Origin: Cristatella mucedo | Taxonomy: Eukaryota; Bryozoa; Phylactolaemata; Cristatellidae | Length of the DNA: 64,000 bases | Assembly (NCBI GenBank): GCA_009760855.2 | Contig: WPIO01000074.1 | Span: 592,001-656,000 of the forward strand | Direction of reading: 5' to 3' | Shown: piece by piece, positions 20,983-34,300 of the stretch | Layout of the letters: the number at the start of each line of letters is the position of its first letter | Numbering within the stretch: position 1 is the stretch's first letter | The notes under the pieces: generated by a model | Database searches by the model: none | What the model was told of the DNA's origin: nothing | Seen by the model: the letters and a program-made list of their open reading frames with translations, nothing else | Translations under genes and position numbers: made by a program

Positions 20983-23261
20983 AGCAAATAACCACACCGT
21001 CAGCGCCACGCCATATAGACACGTAGCTTGAGCGCTCTATTCCTGAAAACTTGGTGGGTGACAGGCAGTATTTAGTGCCTCCAGGTCTTCACTGCCTCTT
21101 GTTGTTGAAGCTGCCCTGCCTTTGGTAACTCGGCGGTCAACCGAGAAGCCCAATTACAGCAACCTGATTCAGTGGAGCAGTGGACGTCGCAGTGCCCCTG
21201 TGCTTGCCGCTGGGGGTGAGGAGAGTTGTCAAGTAGAGCAGGATCATGAGAATATGGGTGGGCAAAGTGTGGGCACCTTCATACGTGGTCTCAGCAAGGG
21301 TCAGAGATCAACAAGCGCGGCAAAGTCAGAAAGCCATTTTAGCCCTCCACTCGACATAGCTGCGTTTCGGACGAGTCTGGCTAGTTCTGCGCCTGGCGTA
21401 ATTGGCTGCCACAGCTGGTCGCTGGGCTATAATTTCATGGACTGTTGGTGGACAATAGGGGGACGGGGGGGAGGGGAGTGTGAACTCCGTCTGCGAAGTC
21501 GCATTTGCTGAGAAAACGAATCGTGCTAGCTTCCAGACCCACGTCAATCGGCCTCGGCCAGTGTGCTTCCATCTGCATTTTTCGGTCAGAAAGTGAGCCG
21601 CCGTCCTCTTCTAATAAGCAGCCTGACTAAGGTTAGCTGCCCCATCACTGCCCCAACCCCCTCAGCAAGCTGACCAACCAGGATTAGATGAAGCCCCAGG
21701 GTTTAAGTCCCTCAGCTGCCAATCACAATAATTACTTATAATTAACAATATAATAATTCTAATTCTAATTACATAATAACGATAATTAATAATAATATAA
21801 TAAATTAAATGTAATTGATAATTACAGAGGCTTAACTCCTTTACTGGAGATAACGGTTGCCTTCTCTTCGTTTCTTCGTAGCGTAAAAAGAGGGCGTTTG
21901 TCCGCCGGGCGGTAGAAACCTAATGCAGAAAATCCGAATAATTCATTTTAGCGATTCCAGCTAAAGGAAAATTGCCGACCCAGCAAAGTTATATAAGGCT
22001 GCACTGCAGCCAGTGTGACTATTGTAAGGCCGTTAGTCCAGTCCTCTTGGCAATTTGAGCGTTTGCAGAAACACGCGAACGCGGGCTTCGGGTTTCAATA
22101 GGCAGTAAAGCCGTTGTGCTAAAACCAGTCGCCGTCGCCGTTTGCTTCCTCACGCTAGCACGGCGTCCGGCAGTGTGGTCAGAGGAAGATTCTGAGATCC
22201 GAAGAAGACTCTGGATCAAGCGGCTCGACTTCTTAGGCAGGTTCGGCTGAGACCGGCCAAGCAAGCCAAGTCTGCTTTCTCAGGAACATCGTAGAAAAAT
22301 TCTGTTTCGGTGGAATTAAGTTTTTTGTATATGTCCATGATAAAAGAAATGAAAACCCCCAGATGTTTTATGGCGTGTACAGCCGACGTAGCTCAACAAA
22401 TCGAGAATTTTTCAACAATGCTGCGGCACGATCAGGTCTGAACTCGTATTCCCACTTCGTTCGTGACCCGAGGCTTTTCAACTGCAGTGTTGCAGTTATG
22501 AAAATCCAGTTGGGAGCTCTTCCATTGGTATATATTTGGCAAAACTGTCCAAGGCAGCAAAACGGAGCCGGCCGAGTGGCTGTGAGCAGCCGTCGCCCGC
22601 CTGCAGGGGTTCGCAGGCGAGGCACACACAGCGGTTCAACGGTGGGTACGGCAGATAAGTTTTTAGCCACACTCACTCGCGTTTAGAAGATGGATGGTTT
22701 CAGACGCAGTGACGCCTACTCTTTAAGGGCTCGACACTTGCAGTAGCCTTGGTCACTCGTCCCGAATTGTTGGGAATGACCGTGCCCACGCCGGGAAGCT
22801 GTTGCACGCGATTTTCAGCGCCGGCCGACACGTACGGTAGCTTGTCGCACGTCCACAAGTACCTGCATAAGCAAGTGGGAAGAGCGAGCTACGCCCACCA
22901 GTATCGTGCTACGCCTAGATCGCCTATCGCCGGACCTGCCGGTATCGTGCCTGCACAGGTGAAAGCAGCGTGTGACTTTCGGTGGCCACATACTCTCACC
23001 TTAGTGGCGGTTGGCCGGTAGCAACGCAAAGAGGATATTTGACTATTGGCTGACAAATAGAGCACGTTTACAGGAGTATTAACCAATTGAGTATACATCT
23101 ACCTAGCAACCGGAAGCGGGAGTCAAGCTAGCCACGAAAGCAGTAGTGCCGCTGTTATTAACCACAGTTTTTTATTTTGAGTTGTCTATGTGCGCATCTG
23201 CTGAGGGGCTAGAGCTACTCATGTGGTTGGTGTTGAGGCTACGGTGCCAATTGCCGAATGG
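20983..23261. other. Anonymous sequence with AT-rich tract
   Basis: Overlapping frames up to 129 codons on both strands have no recognised domain. A TAAT-rich tract lies at 21,725-21,830. No gene is supported. Confidence 0.4.
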
Positions 23262-23269
23262 TTTCTAAG

Positions 23270-23305
<36 letters not shown>

Positions 23306-23350
23306 TAATTGATAAAGCGCCCTCAGAGAACTCAATCTCTTTCTAGGCGT
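23262..23350 (-). mobile_element. Retroelement tail with (AAT)n, left arm of inverted pair
   Basis: A run of AAT units (23,270-23,304) followed by GATAAAGCGCCCTCAGAGAA and CTCAATCTCTTTCTAGGC is the reverse complement of the dispersed tail. It faces a plus-strand copy at 23,385-23,582. Confidence 0.65.
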
Positions 23351-23384
23351 CGATGTGTTCCCACTGCTGGCCTGCGGAGTGGGC

Positions 23385-23582
23385 ATGCTGCCACTAACCA
23401 CACCTGCATGCTAACCCTGTGCATGTCATCCCTGACCATGTTATTCATGTTGCTTATCAAGCATGATGTTACTAACCATTCAATTGCGTTTCCCTTTGCA
23501 GCAAATGTAAAGTGCCTAGAAAGAGATTGCGTTCTCTGAGGGCGCTTTATCAAGTGCATTGTTACTATTACTATGTGCTAGG
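23385..23582 (+). mobile_element. Retroelement 3' fragment, right arm of inverted pair
   Basis: GCTGCCACTAACCACACCTG through AATGTAAAGTGCCTAG, AAAGAGATTGCGTTCTCTG, AGGGCGCTTTATCAAGTGC and TTACTATTACTATG. It is the best preserved copy of the tail. Its 3' end abuts the first recognisable satellite sequence at about 23,585. Confidence 0.65.
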
Positions 23583-23584
23583 GC

Positions 23585-23795
23585 AGAATTCCAAAATTAC
23601 TTTCATAAAAATCTTTAAGGTCGTCCCATTTAAAACGGGTAGTGCTCACACATACCTGAATACTATGAGAACTCGAGTTATTGTAGTCAATCTCAACACT
23701 GACACTCAAAAACACTGGTACATTGAGCCGACCGGCTATTGTTGCCATTAGCTCTTCCTTGCACATTTAGCCTAGTGCTGTCCGCTGCCGCATTC
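23585..23795. repeat. Satellite A segment, truncated left-edge copy
   Basis: TCATAAAAATCTT, AACGGGTAGTGCTCACAC, GAATACTATGAGAA, GTCAATCTCAACACTGACAC and ACATTGAGCCGACCGGCTA align with the second half of the 873-bp A monomer, but are more diverged than any core monomer. It then continues into a B segment, exactly as the right-edge copy does at about 53,020. Confidence 0.8.
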
Positions 23796-23849
23796 GGGGC
23801 GATTCTGTCACTTATCTGTCGCCTATCACAGGCCAGCCGTAGGGTCTGC

Positions 23850-24150
23850 TGTTTCGCCGGGATCCCTAAAATAGGATTGCAGGAACGACTGTGGAATTTG
23901 CTAAATCGATGGCGACACTTACAGCAGTTGCTCCTCCTGCAGGTGCCGTCCGCGAGACCTTGAATAAATTGCTCGTTCATTTGTATGGCTCGCTGGGTGA
24001 TATCACGTAACCGTGTCCTCAGTCTCCTGGTCTCTCTGTCGGCGTTGAGCATTCGCATTCTGTGAGCCAGCAATAGCTCCATGTCTTCACTGTCGAGTAA
24101 TTTCGGATGCTAGCGTAAATGCCTCCACATTTCCAGTGCATCATCCCCAT
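23850..24150 (-). pseudogene. Decayed protein-coding exon in B1
   Basis: The minus strand encodes a charged helical segment aligning residue by residue with the open B4 copy (53,994-54,455): DALEMWRHLR, a stop, then DMELLLAHRMRMLNADRE and RLRDITQR. After that the match continues in another frame as SRGRHLQEEQLL, a stop, PSI, a stop, QIPQSFLQSYFRDPG. There are thus two or three stops and one frameshift. The shared amino acid pattern with different codons indicates a once-translated sequence. The protein family is not recognised; the composition suggests an alpha-helical or coiled-coil region. Confidence 0.55.
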
Positions 24151-24639
24151 ACAATTGGCAGAGCATATGGCTATTGAATAATACATCCAGCTAGCAACCG
24201 CAAGCGAGCGTCTAGCTAGATATCTCAACAGTATTAAGCCTGTTCTTTTCGATTCGGATTGTCACAGTCGTGCACAATGCCACGTGCTTGTGCACGGGAG
24301 CTTGCAAGCTGGTCTCTAAATCGTGGTCTCGGACGTGCTGAAGGCGGGATACAAAATGCGACTGACCTGTTGGCTTTTCGCCAATCCTATTCGACTAAGG
24401 TGGACGACAGTCGGCGTCGTATCTCCAATCTAGAAGTGAAATACTTTACAAGTGGCCTAGAACTACTGTCGCCATTATGAATGTCTGCCGAGGCATAGAA
24501 GTAGGCCGTCAAGATTGCTAGTGCGGCACTGAGGGTCAAAGCAACGCTGCTATAGCATCTATCTCTGGCTCCATAAGTGGCCCTGACAGCAGCAGAAGAG
24601 GCGAGCAACGGGATTGAGCCCGAGGTCTTGATTAAGTTG

Positions 24640-24816
24640 ATCGTTCTTTCGCTTTAATCGCGACGTGAAATGGCAAATCTATGACCTGAGTACCGTGGTC
24701 TCTTCGTCGAGAACGAGCTGTCGCATTCCGTGAGCCTGCTGTAGCTGCATGTCAGTACTCACGATCAAGTGAACATGATTAGGGAAAAGCCTTCCCCTTT
24801 CAAGTGCATCATGTCC
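24640..24816 (-). pseudogene. Decayed exon in B2
   Basis: In the same frame as the other B copies, the minus strand reads HDALERGRLF..., then STDMQLQQAHGMRQL..DEET..LRS before a stop. The downstream block seen in B1, B3 and B4 is not readable here. It is clearly non-functional. Confidence 0.45.
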
Positions 24817-27652
24817 ATAAGGTCAGCGGAGAACATTCAAATTTATTAGTAATATAAGCTGCAAAATCATAGCATGCGTCTAGATAGACATCTCAGTTAA
24901 CAGTGCTGAGGCTTTTTAGCGGCAGTTTTTGATGAGGATCAGCTTGCTGCAAACCTGTGCTAAGCCACGTGCTTGAGGGCATGAGCATGGTGTCAAAGTC
25001 CTTGTCGTCGACCTTCCGACGGCGGCATTCAAAGTGTGAATTACCTGTTTGGTTTAACCGATACTACTAGGCAAAGGTGGACGACAGTCGTCCATTGCAT
25101 TTCCAATTCAGAAGTGAGATGCTTAATAAGTAGCCCGGACCTACTGTGGCCATTAGAAATGTCCACCGAGGCGATGAAATCGTCTGTTGGGACGCAAAGA
25201 TTGCTAATTCTCCGACCGGAATCAAAGCATGTTACAATAGCTTCTACTTAAGGCTCCTTGCGTGGCCGTAGCAACAACGGAGAAGTCGGGCAACGACGGG
25301 CTTCTCTGCTTGTGCAGCCTCAGCGTCTTTTGGAGACGGGGAGTTGTTCCCCGTCCTCCCGTTACTGCAGGTGAGTCTCAGCAGAAGCAGCCAGCTACCT
25401 TAACAGTGGCAGCTTGGATTTGCACTTCCCTTCGAACGAGGAATAGGCTGAGGTTCAGTTCTCTCAGCACGAATCCGCAAACGGGTTGCTTTGGCCAACG
25501 TGAATCGTGTTGATGCTAAAGCACCGAAATCCGAATGGTCTCTGTATTTCTAACCAGTGTCGGTCAGTGGTGTGTAAACAAGACGCTAGGCTACATTGAA
25601 TATTAAGGCTCTATCTAGCGGTCGCGGGTCTATCTGACTATTTGCGGGGAAAGTGTTCAAACTAGTTCTTTGTTCGTAGTCTTGAGGTTCGTAGAAACGT
25701 CATTCATTTTCGGAAAACCGAACACGTTGACCTTTCTCCTCTAAACCCCAAGTAGCTGTTACATTCTAAAGGCTGATGTTCTGATTCAGTGACATCCCCT
25801 CGTGAGTGGAGGTTGCTAAGTAATTGATAGCAACAGCCCCACACCGAGAAGTCAGGGGATGCACCTTACGTTGTCCTAGGGCCCGGATGTTCGCTGGGTG
25901 CTTCATCTAATCAACATTGAGCCGAAGCGTTTCCATGTTCTCCTTTGGATCCAAACCAATGGGAGATCCTCGCGCTCTAAAGTGGTCGGCAGAGTGAGAC
26001 ACCTACTGTCTATACAATCTTGATATATTGCACATTCGCAGCAGGTGGTATGTCCACTTACATGAATACAATGAGTCTTCCAGTTTGAATGGTCAACCTC
26101 AACGCTCACACTCAAAAACACAGGGATATTGTACCAACTGGCTATTGGCGCAATAGCTTATTGCTCACATTTCGCTTAGCTCTGCTTGCCGTAGCATTTG
26201 ACGGGGAGACGGGGAAGTTGTTCCTCGTCCTCCGGTTCCAGCAAGTGAGATTCTGCTAAAGCAGCCTGCTGCCTTGAAAGTTGCCGCTTAGATTCGCACT
26301 TAACTTTGAACGAGGATAAGGCTGTTGCTGACCTCTCTTAGCACCAATCCGCCGACGGGTTAAGGCGGCTAACGTGGTTCGCGTTGATGCTAAAGCACCA
26401 ATATACAACGGTCTCCTGATTTCGAACCCCTGTCGGTCTGTGGCTTAGAAACAAGACGGCTGGCTGGTCTGAATATTAAGGCTCTATCTTGCACTGGTGG
26501 GCCTGTCTGTCTGTATGTTGGCCAAATGTTTAAACTAGTTGGTTTTTGTGATTTCGAGGCTAGTAGAAACAGCGTTATTTTTCGGAAAGCCTAATACGTT
26601 GGCCTTTCTTTTACTGAACCCTAAGTAGCCGTAACATTCTATGAGCTGATTTTCTGATTCAGTGACATCCCCTCGTGAGTGGAGGTTAGTAAGTAATTGG
26701 CAGCAACAGTCCCAGACTGAGAAGTCAGGGGATGCACCTTACGTCCTCCTAGGGCCCGGATGTTCGCTGGGTTCTTCATCTAATCGACGGGGAGCCGAAG
26801 TGCTTCATTGTACTCATTGGTCTCCGACCCAATGAGAAATCCTCGGGCTCTAAAGTGTTCGCCAGAAGGATACACTTAGTGTCCATAAAACTCTGATAAA
26901 TTACACATTCGCAACGGGTGGTATTTACACTTACATAAATACAATGAGTCTTGCAGTTTGAATCGTCAAACTCAATGCTCACACTCAAGAACACTGGGAT
27001 ATTGAACCGACTGGCTATTGTTGCAATAGCTTATTGCTAACATTTTACTTAGTGCTGCCTGCTGTAGCATTGGAGATAGATATGGGGACGCTGTTCGTCG
27101 TCCTCCGGTTCCAGCAGGTGAGATTCAGCTGAAGTATCAGGCTGCGTTGAAAGTGCTGGCTCGGATTCGCACTTCCCTTTGAACAAAGATTAGGCTGTTG
27201 ATGACCCGTTAGCACGAATTCACCAACGGGTTGCTTCGGCTCAAGCGGTTCGGGTTTATGCTAAAGCACGATATCCGAATAGTCTCTGTATTTCTAACCA
27301 GTGTCGGTCAGTGGTGTGTAAACAAGACGCTAGGCTACATTGAATATTAAGGCTCTATCTAGCGGTCGCGGGTCTATCTGACTATTTGCGGGGAAAGTGT
27401 TCAAACTAGTTCTTTGTTCGTAGTCTTGAGGTTCGTAGAAACGTCATTCATTTTCGGAAAACCGAACACGTTGACCTTTCTCCTCTAAACCCCAAGTAGC
27501 CGTTACATTCTAAGAGCTGATGTTTTGATTCAGTGATATCCTCTCATGGGTGGAGGTTTCTAAGTAATTGGTAATAAGGTCCCACACCGAGAAGGCGGGG
27601 ATTGTAAACTAGGCTATCTAATGCCTGGAAGCTTGCTGGGTGCTTCATCTAA

Positions 27653-27940
27653 TCAAGTGGGACCGAAGTGTTTCTTTGTTCTCCTTTGTCTTCGAACCAA
27701 TGAGAGTTCCTCGGGCTCTAAAGTGTTCGGCAGAATGATACACCTACTGTCTATAACATCCTGATATATTGCACATTCGCCACGGGTTTTATTTCCACTT
27801 ACATGAATACAATGAGTCTTCCAGTTTAAATTGTCAACCTCAACGCTCACACTCAAAAACACAGGGATATTGAGCCGACTGGCCATTGTTGCAGTCAGCT
27901 TTTTTGCCCACAATTCGCTTAGCTCTGCTTGCCGTAGCAT
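27653..27940 (-). pseudogene. Representative minus-strand frame in an A monomer
   Basis: Most A monomers keep a minus-strand frame of about 72-100 codons. It runs through MLRQAELSE, then ATxASRLNIPVFLSVSVEVD, CxIHVS, GECAIYQDFIDS, LPNTLEPEDLSLV and RRQRRTKKRFG, ending at TLIR and a stop. Open copies end at 26,121, 26,994, 28,736, 29,606, 33,968, 41,786, 43,519, 44,395, 45,268 and elsewhere; others carry a frameshift after the YQDF block (for example 36,425-36,637) or stops (for example near 30,465). Replacement substitutions are frequent, so selection is not evident. It may be the relic of an exon that lay downstream of the B exon in the ancestral unit. Confidence 0.35.
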
Positions 27941-30900
27941 TGACGGAGAAACGGGGAGGTCGTTAATCGTCCCCCGGTTCCAGCAGGTGAGATTCAGCTA
28001 AAGCAGCCTGCTGCTTTGAATGTGGCAGCTCGGATTCCCACTTCCCTTGGAACGAGGTATAGGCTGTGGATGAGTTATCTTAGCACGAGTCCACCAACGG
28101 AATGCTGCCGCTCATGTGGTTTTTGTTGATACTAAAGCAACGATATCCCAACGGTGTCTAGTTTTCCAACCACTGTTTGTGTGCGGTTGGAAATCAAGAC
28201 GCCAGGCTACCCTCAATATTAAGGGTCTTACTTGCAGTGGAAGGTCTGTCTGTCTGTATGCGGGGTAAACGTTGGAACCGTTTGTTCGTTCGAAGTCTCG
28301 AGGCTAGAAGAAACAGCGTTTATTTTCGGAAAGCCATCCGCGTTGGCCTGTCTCTACTACACCTCAAGAAGCCGCTATACTCTAAATGCTGATGTTCTGA
28401 TTCAGTGACTTCCCCTCGTGAGTGGAGGTCGCTAAGTCATCGAAAGCATCAGTTCCCCTCCGAGAAGTAAGCGGATGCACCCTACGTTATCCAGGGCCCG
28501 GATGCTCTTAGGGTGCTACGTCTAATAAAAGTGGAGCCGAAGCGCTTCTTTGTTCTCTTTTGTATCCCTACCAATGAGAGATCCTCAGGCTCTAAATTCC
28601 TCGGTAGAACGATACACCTACTGTTTATAAAATCCTGATATATTGCACATTCGCCACGGGTGGTATTTACACTTACATAAATACGATGAGTCTTGCAGTT
28701 TAAATCGTCAACCTCATCGCTCACACTCAAAAACACAGGGATATTGAGCCGACTGGCTATTGTTGCAACCAGCTTTTTTTCACATCTATTTCTCGCTGCA
28801 TGCTGTAGTATGCGACGCGGAGACGGGGAGGTTGTTCCTCGTCCTCCGGGTCCAGCAGGTGAGATTCAGCTGAAGCAGCCTGTTGCCTTGAAAGTGGCAC
28901 CTCGTATTCGCACTTCCCTCGGAACGAGGATTAAGCTGTTGATGACCTCTCTTAGCACGAATCAGCCGACGGGTTGAGGCCGCTGACGCGGTTTGTGTTG
29001 ATGCTAAAGGACCGATATAGGCATGGTCTCTTAATTTCTAACCCCTGTCAATCTGTGGTTTAGAAAAGAGGCGCCTGACTTTGCTGAAAACTAAGATTGT
29101 TATGCAGTGGTAGGTCTGTCTGTCTGTATTCGGGAAAAGTGTTCGAACTAGTTGTTCGTTCGTAGTCTTGAGGTTAGTAGAAACATCGTTTATTTTCGGA
29201 AAGACCAACACGTTAGCCTCTCTGTACTAATCCCCAAGTAGCCATTCCTTTCTAAGAGCTGATGTTTTAATTCAGCGACATCCTCACGTGAGTGGAGGTA
29301 GCTAAGTAATTGGTACCCACAGTCCCACACCGTGAAGGCAGGGAATGCACCCTACGTTATCCAGGGCCCAGAAGCTCGCTGGGTGCTTCATCTAATCAAC
29401 GTGGGACCAAAGCGTTTCTTTGTTCTCATTTGTATCAAAACCAATGAGAGTTCCTCGGGCTCTAAAGTCCACGGCAGAATGATTAACGAACTGTCCATAC
29501 AATCTTTATATATTATACTTTCGCTGCGGCTAGTATCCGCTCTTTCATGACGACAATGCGTCTGCCAACTAAAATCGTCAACCTCAACGCTGACACTCAA
29601 AAACACAGGGATATTGAGCCGACTGGCTTCTGTTAAAATGAGCTTTTTTGCTCACATTTTTTCTTCTCGCTGCCTGCAGTAGCATTTGGCGGGAAGACAG
29701 GGAAGTTGTTCCTCGTCCTGCGGTTGAAGCAGGTGAGATTCAGCTAAAGCAACCTGTTGCCTTGAAAGTTGCAGCATGGATTTGCACTTCCGTTTGAACC
29801 GGGAATAGGCTGTTGATGAGTTCTCTTAGCACGAACCCGCCAACGGGTTGAGGCGGCTAACTCGGTTCTTGTAGATGCTAAAGAACGATATCCAAAGAGT
29901 CTGTATTGCTAACCCCTGCCACTCTCTGGTTAAGAAAGCAGACGCCTGGCTGCTCTAAATATATAGGCTCCATCTTGCACTGGTGGGCCTGTCTGTCTGT
30001 ATGTGCGACAAATGCTTAAACTCGTTGCTATTTGTGGTCTTGAGGCTAGTAGAAACATCATTTATTTTTAGAAAGCCTAACGCATTAGCCTTTCTCTACT
30101 AAACCCCAAGAAGCCGTTACATTCTAAGAGCTGATGTTTTGATTCAGTGACATAATCTCGTGAGTGGTGGTTGCTAAGTAATTGGTACCAAAGTTCCACA
30201 CCGAGAAGACAGGGGATTCAAACTACTTTATCCAAGACCCGGAAGGTCGCTGGGTGCTTCATCTAATCAACGTGGGACCTAAGCGTTTCTTTGTCCTCCT
30301 TTGTCTCCGAACCAATTGTAGTTCCTTGGGCTCTAAAGTGTTCGGCAGAATGATACACCTACTGTGAATAAAATCGCTATATATTGCACATTTGCCACGG
30401 GTTTTATTTCTACATACATGAATACAATGAGTCTTCCAGGTTGACTGGTGTACCTAAACGATCACACTCAAAAACACAGATTATTGAGCCAACTGGCTAT
30501 TTTAGCAAATAGCGTTTTCGCTCAAATTTCGCTCAGCTCAGCTTGCCGTAGCATTTGACGGAGAGACGGGGAGGTTGTTCATCGTCCTCCGGTTCCAGCA
30601 GGTGTGATGCAGTAAAAGCAGCCTCTGCCTGGAAAGTGGGAGGTAAGATTGCCACTTTCCTTGGAGCGAGGAATGGCCGGTGGATGAGTTATGTTAGCAC
30701 GAGTCCACCAACGGGATTTTGCCACTCACGTGGTTATTGTTAATGCTAAAGCACAGACATCCGAACGGTGTGTAGATTTCCAATTACTATTCGTCTGCGG
30801 TTGGGAATCAAGACGCCAGGCTACGCTCAATACTAAGGATCAATCTCACAGTGGAAGGTTTGTCTTTCTGCATGCGACGCCAACGCTTGAACCGTTTGTT

Positions 30901-31339
30901 CGTTCGAAGTCTCAAGGCTAGTAGAAACAACGTTAATTTTTGGAAAGCCTTACACATTGTCAGTTCTGTACTGAACCCTACGTAGCCGTTATGTTCAATG
31001 GGCTGATGTTCCGATCCAGTGAAATCCCCGCGTGAGTGGAGGTTGGTAAGTAATTCTTAGCAACAGTCCCACACCGAGAAGTCAGGGGATGCACTATACG
31101 TCCTCCGAGGGCCCGCACGTTCGCTGGGCGCTTCATCTAATCAGCGGGGAGCCGAAGTGTTTTTTCGTTCTCATTGGTCTCAAAACCAATGCGAGATCCT
31201 AGGGCTGTAAAGTGTTCGGCAGAATGAAATACTAGTGTCTACAAAATCCTGATATATTGCACATTCGAAACGGGTGGTATTTACACTTACATGAATACAA
31301 CGAGTTTTACCGTTTGCATCTACAACCTCAATGCTCACA

Positions 31340-34300
31340 CTCAAAAACATAGGGATATTGAGCCGACTGGTAATCGTTGCAATGGCTTATTGCTCACATT
31401 TTGCTTAGTGCTGCCTGCTGGAGCATTTGACGGGAGACGGGGAGGTTGTTCCTCGTCCTCCGGTTCCAGTAGGTGGGATTCAGCTGAAGCAGTAGGCTGC
31501 ATTGAAAGTGGCATTTCAGATTCGCACTTTCCTTCGAACGAAGATTAGGCTGTTGATGACCTCACTTAGCTTGAATCCACTAACGAGTTGCTTCAGCTCA
31601 TGCGGTTCGGGTTAATGCTAATGCAGCGATATCCGAACGGTCTCTTTATTTCTAAGCAGTGTCGGTCTGTGGTTGGGAAACAAGACGCCAGGCTACGCTG
31701 ATTATTAAGGCTGTATCTCGCAGTCGTGGGTCTGTCTGCCAATGTGCGGGAAAATTGTTCGAATTAGTTGCTTGTTCGTTGTCATGAGGTTAGAGAAAAA
31801 CATCGTTTATTTTCAGAAAGCCGAATGCGTTAGCCTTTCTCTACTAAACCCCAAGTAGCCGTTACATTGTAAGGGCTGATGTTTTGATTCAGTGACATCG
31901 TCTTATGAGTGGAGCTTACTAAGTAATTGGTAGCAATAGTCCCACACTAAGAAGGCTGGATATGCACCCTCCGTTATCCAGGGCCCGGAAGCGTACTGCG
32001 TGCTCCATCTAATCAACGTAAAGCCGAAGCGTTTCTTTGTTCTCCTTTGTCTGCGAACCAAGGAGAGATCCTCGGGCTCTAAAGTGATAGGCAGAATGAT
32101 ACACCTACTGTCTATAAAATCCGGATATATTGTACATTCGCCACGGGTGGTATGTACACTTACATGTATACGATGACTCTTGCAGTTTGAATTGTCACCC
32201 TCATCGCTCACACTCAAAAACACATAGATATTGAGCCGACTGGCTATTGTTGCCATAGCTTATTGCTCACATTTCGCTTAGCTCTGCTTGCCGTAGCATT
32301 TGACGGAGAAACAGGGAGGTTGTTGATTCGTCCTCCGCTTTCAGCAGGTGGGATTCAGCTAAAGCAGCCTGATGCCTTAAAATGTGGGAGGTCGGATTGC
32401 CACTTTCCTTGGAACGAGGTATAGGCGGTGGATGAGTTATCTTCGCACGAGTCCACCAACGAGATTTCGCCGCTCACGCGGTTATTGTTGATGCTAAACC
32501 AACGATATCTGAACGGTTTCCGGATTTCCAACTACTGTTGGTCTGCGGTTGGGAATCAAGTCGCCAGGCTACGCTCAATATTAAGGCTCTATCTCACAGT
32601 GGCAGGTCTGTCTGTCTGCATGCGGGGCAAACGTTGGAACCGTTTGTTCGTTCGAAGTCTCAAGGCTAGTAGAAACGGCATTAATTTTCGGAAAGCATAA
32701 CACGTCCTTTTTCTACTGAACCCTACGTAGCCTTTCCATTGTAAGGGCAGATGTTCTGATTCAGTGACATCCCCTCGTGAGTGGAGGTTGCTAAGTATTT
32801 GGCAGCAACATTCCCACACCGAGAAGTCAGGGGATGCACTATGCGTCATCTGAGGGCCCGTATGTTCGCTGGGTGCTTTATCTAATCATTGGGGAGCCAA
32901 AGTGTTTTTTTGTTCTCATTGGTCTCAAAACCAATGCGAGATCCTAGGGCTGTAAAGTGTTCGGTAGAATGAAATACTAGTGTCTACATAATCCTGATAT
33001 ATTGCACATTCGAAACGGGTTGTATTTACACATACATGAATACAATGAGTTTTACCGTTTGAATCGTCAACCTCAATGCTCACACTCAAAAACACAGGGA
33101 TATTGAGCCGAATGGCTATTGTTGCAATCAGCTTTTTTTCTCATATTTTGGTTAGTGCTTCCTGCTGTAGCATTTGACGGGGAGACGGGGAGGTTGTTAC
33201 TCGTCCTCTGGTTCCAGCAAGTATGATTCAGCTGAAGCAGCAGGCTGCCTTGAAAGTGGCACCTCGGATTCTCACTTACCGTCGAACGAAGATTAGGCTG
33301 GTAATGACCTCCCTTAGCTTGAATCCACCAACGAGTTGCTTCAGCTCACGCGGTTCGGGTTTATGCTAATGCACTGATAACCGAACGGTCTCTCTATTTC
33401 TAACCAGTGTCGGTCATCGGTTTGGAAATAGGACGCCAGGCTACGCTGATTATTAAGGCTGTATCTCGCAGTCGTGTGTCTGTCTGCCAACGTGCGGGGA
33501 AAGTGTTTGAACTAGTTGCTTGTTCGTTGTCTTGGGGTTAGTAGAAACGTTGTTTATTTTCGGAAAGCCCAACGCGTTGGCCTTTCCCTACTAAACCCCA
33601 AGTATCCGTTACATTCTAAGAGCTGATGTATTGATTCAGTGACATCCTCTCGTGAGTGGAGGTTGCTAAATAATTGTTACTAAAGTCCCACACCGAGAAG
33701 GCAGGGGATGCATACCAGTTATCCAATGCCTGGAAGCTCGCTGGGTGCTTCATCTAATCAACGTAGGACCAAAGCGTTTCTTTGTTCTCCGTTGTCTCCG
33801 AACCAAGGAGAGATCCTCGGGTGGTAAAGTGTTTGGCAGAAGGATACACCTACTGTCTATAAAATCCTGATATATTGCACATTCGCCATGGGTGGTATTT
33901 ACACTTACACAAATACGATAAGTCTTCCAGTTTGAATTGTCAACCTCAACGCTCACACTCAAAAACACAGGGATATTGAGCCGACTGGCTACTGTTGCAA
34001 TCAGCTCTTTTGCTCACATTTCGCTTAGCTCTTGTTTGCCGTTGCATTTGATGGGAGACGGGGAGGTTGTTCCTCGTCCTCCGGTTCCAGCAGGTGAGAG
34101 TCAGCTAAAGCAGCCTGCTGCCATGAATGTGGCACTGCGGATTCTCACTTCCCTTGGAACGAGGTATAGGCTTTGGATGGGTTATCTTAGCACGAGTCCG
34201 TCAGCGGGATGCTGCCGCTCACGCGGTTTTATTGATGCTAAAGGAACCGATACCCGAACGATATCGAGATTTCCAACCACTTTCGGTCTGCGGTTGGGAA

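Larger units (their letters stand above)
23796..25315. repeat. Two tandem B segments (B1, B2) flanking the satellite
   Basis: Two related units of about 670 bp lie in tandem: matching landmarks are GCATTCTGTGAGCC (24,056) and GCATTCCGTGAGCC (24,722), GCCACGTGCTTG (24,281 and 24,965), ACGACAGTCG (24,405 and 25,081) and ATGTC(T/C)(G/A)CCGAGGC (24,481 and 25,161). B segments with the same landmarks occur at the right edge (53,020-53,905; 54,040-54,480). They are moderately diverged, so older than the core array. Confidence 0.8.

Noticed and set aside
22363-22686. Overlapping 107- and 102-codon frames on opposite strands
   Set aside because: Both cannot be supported and neither shows a recognisable motif.
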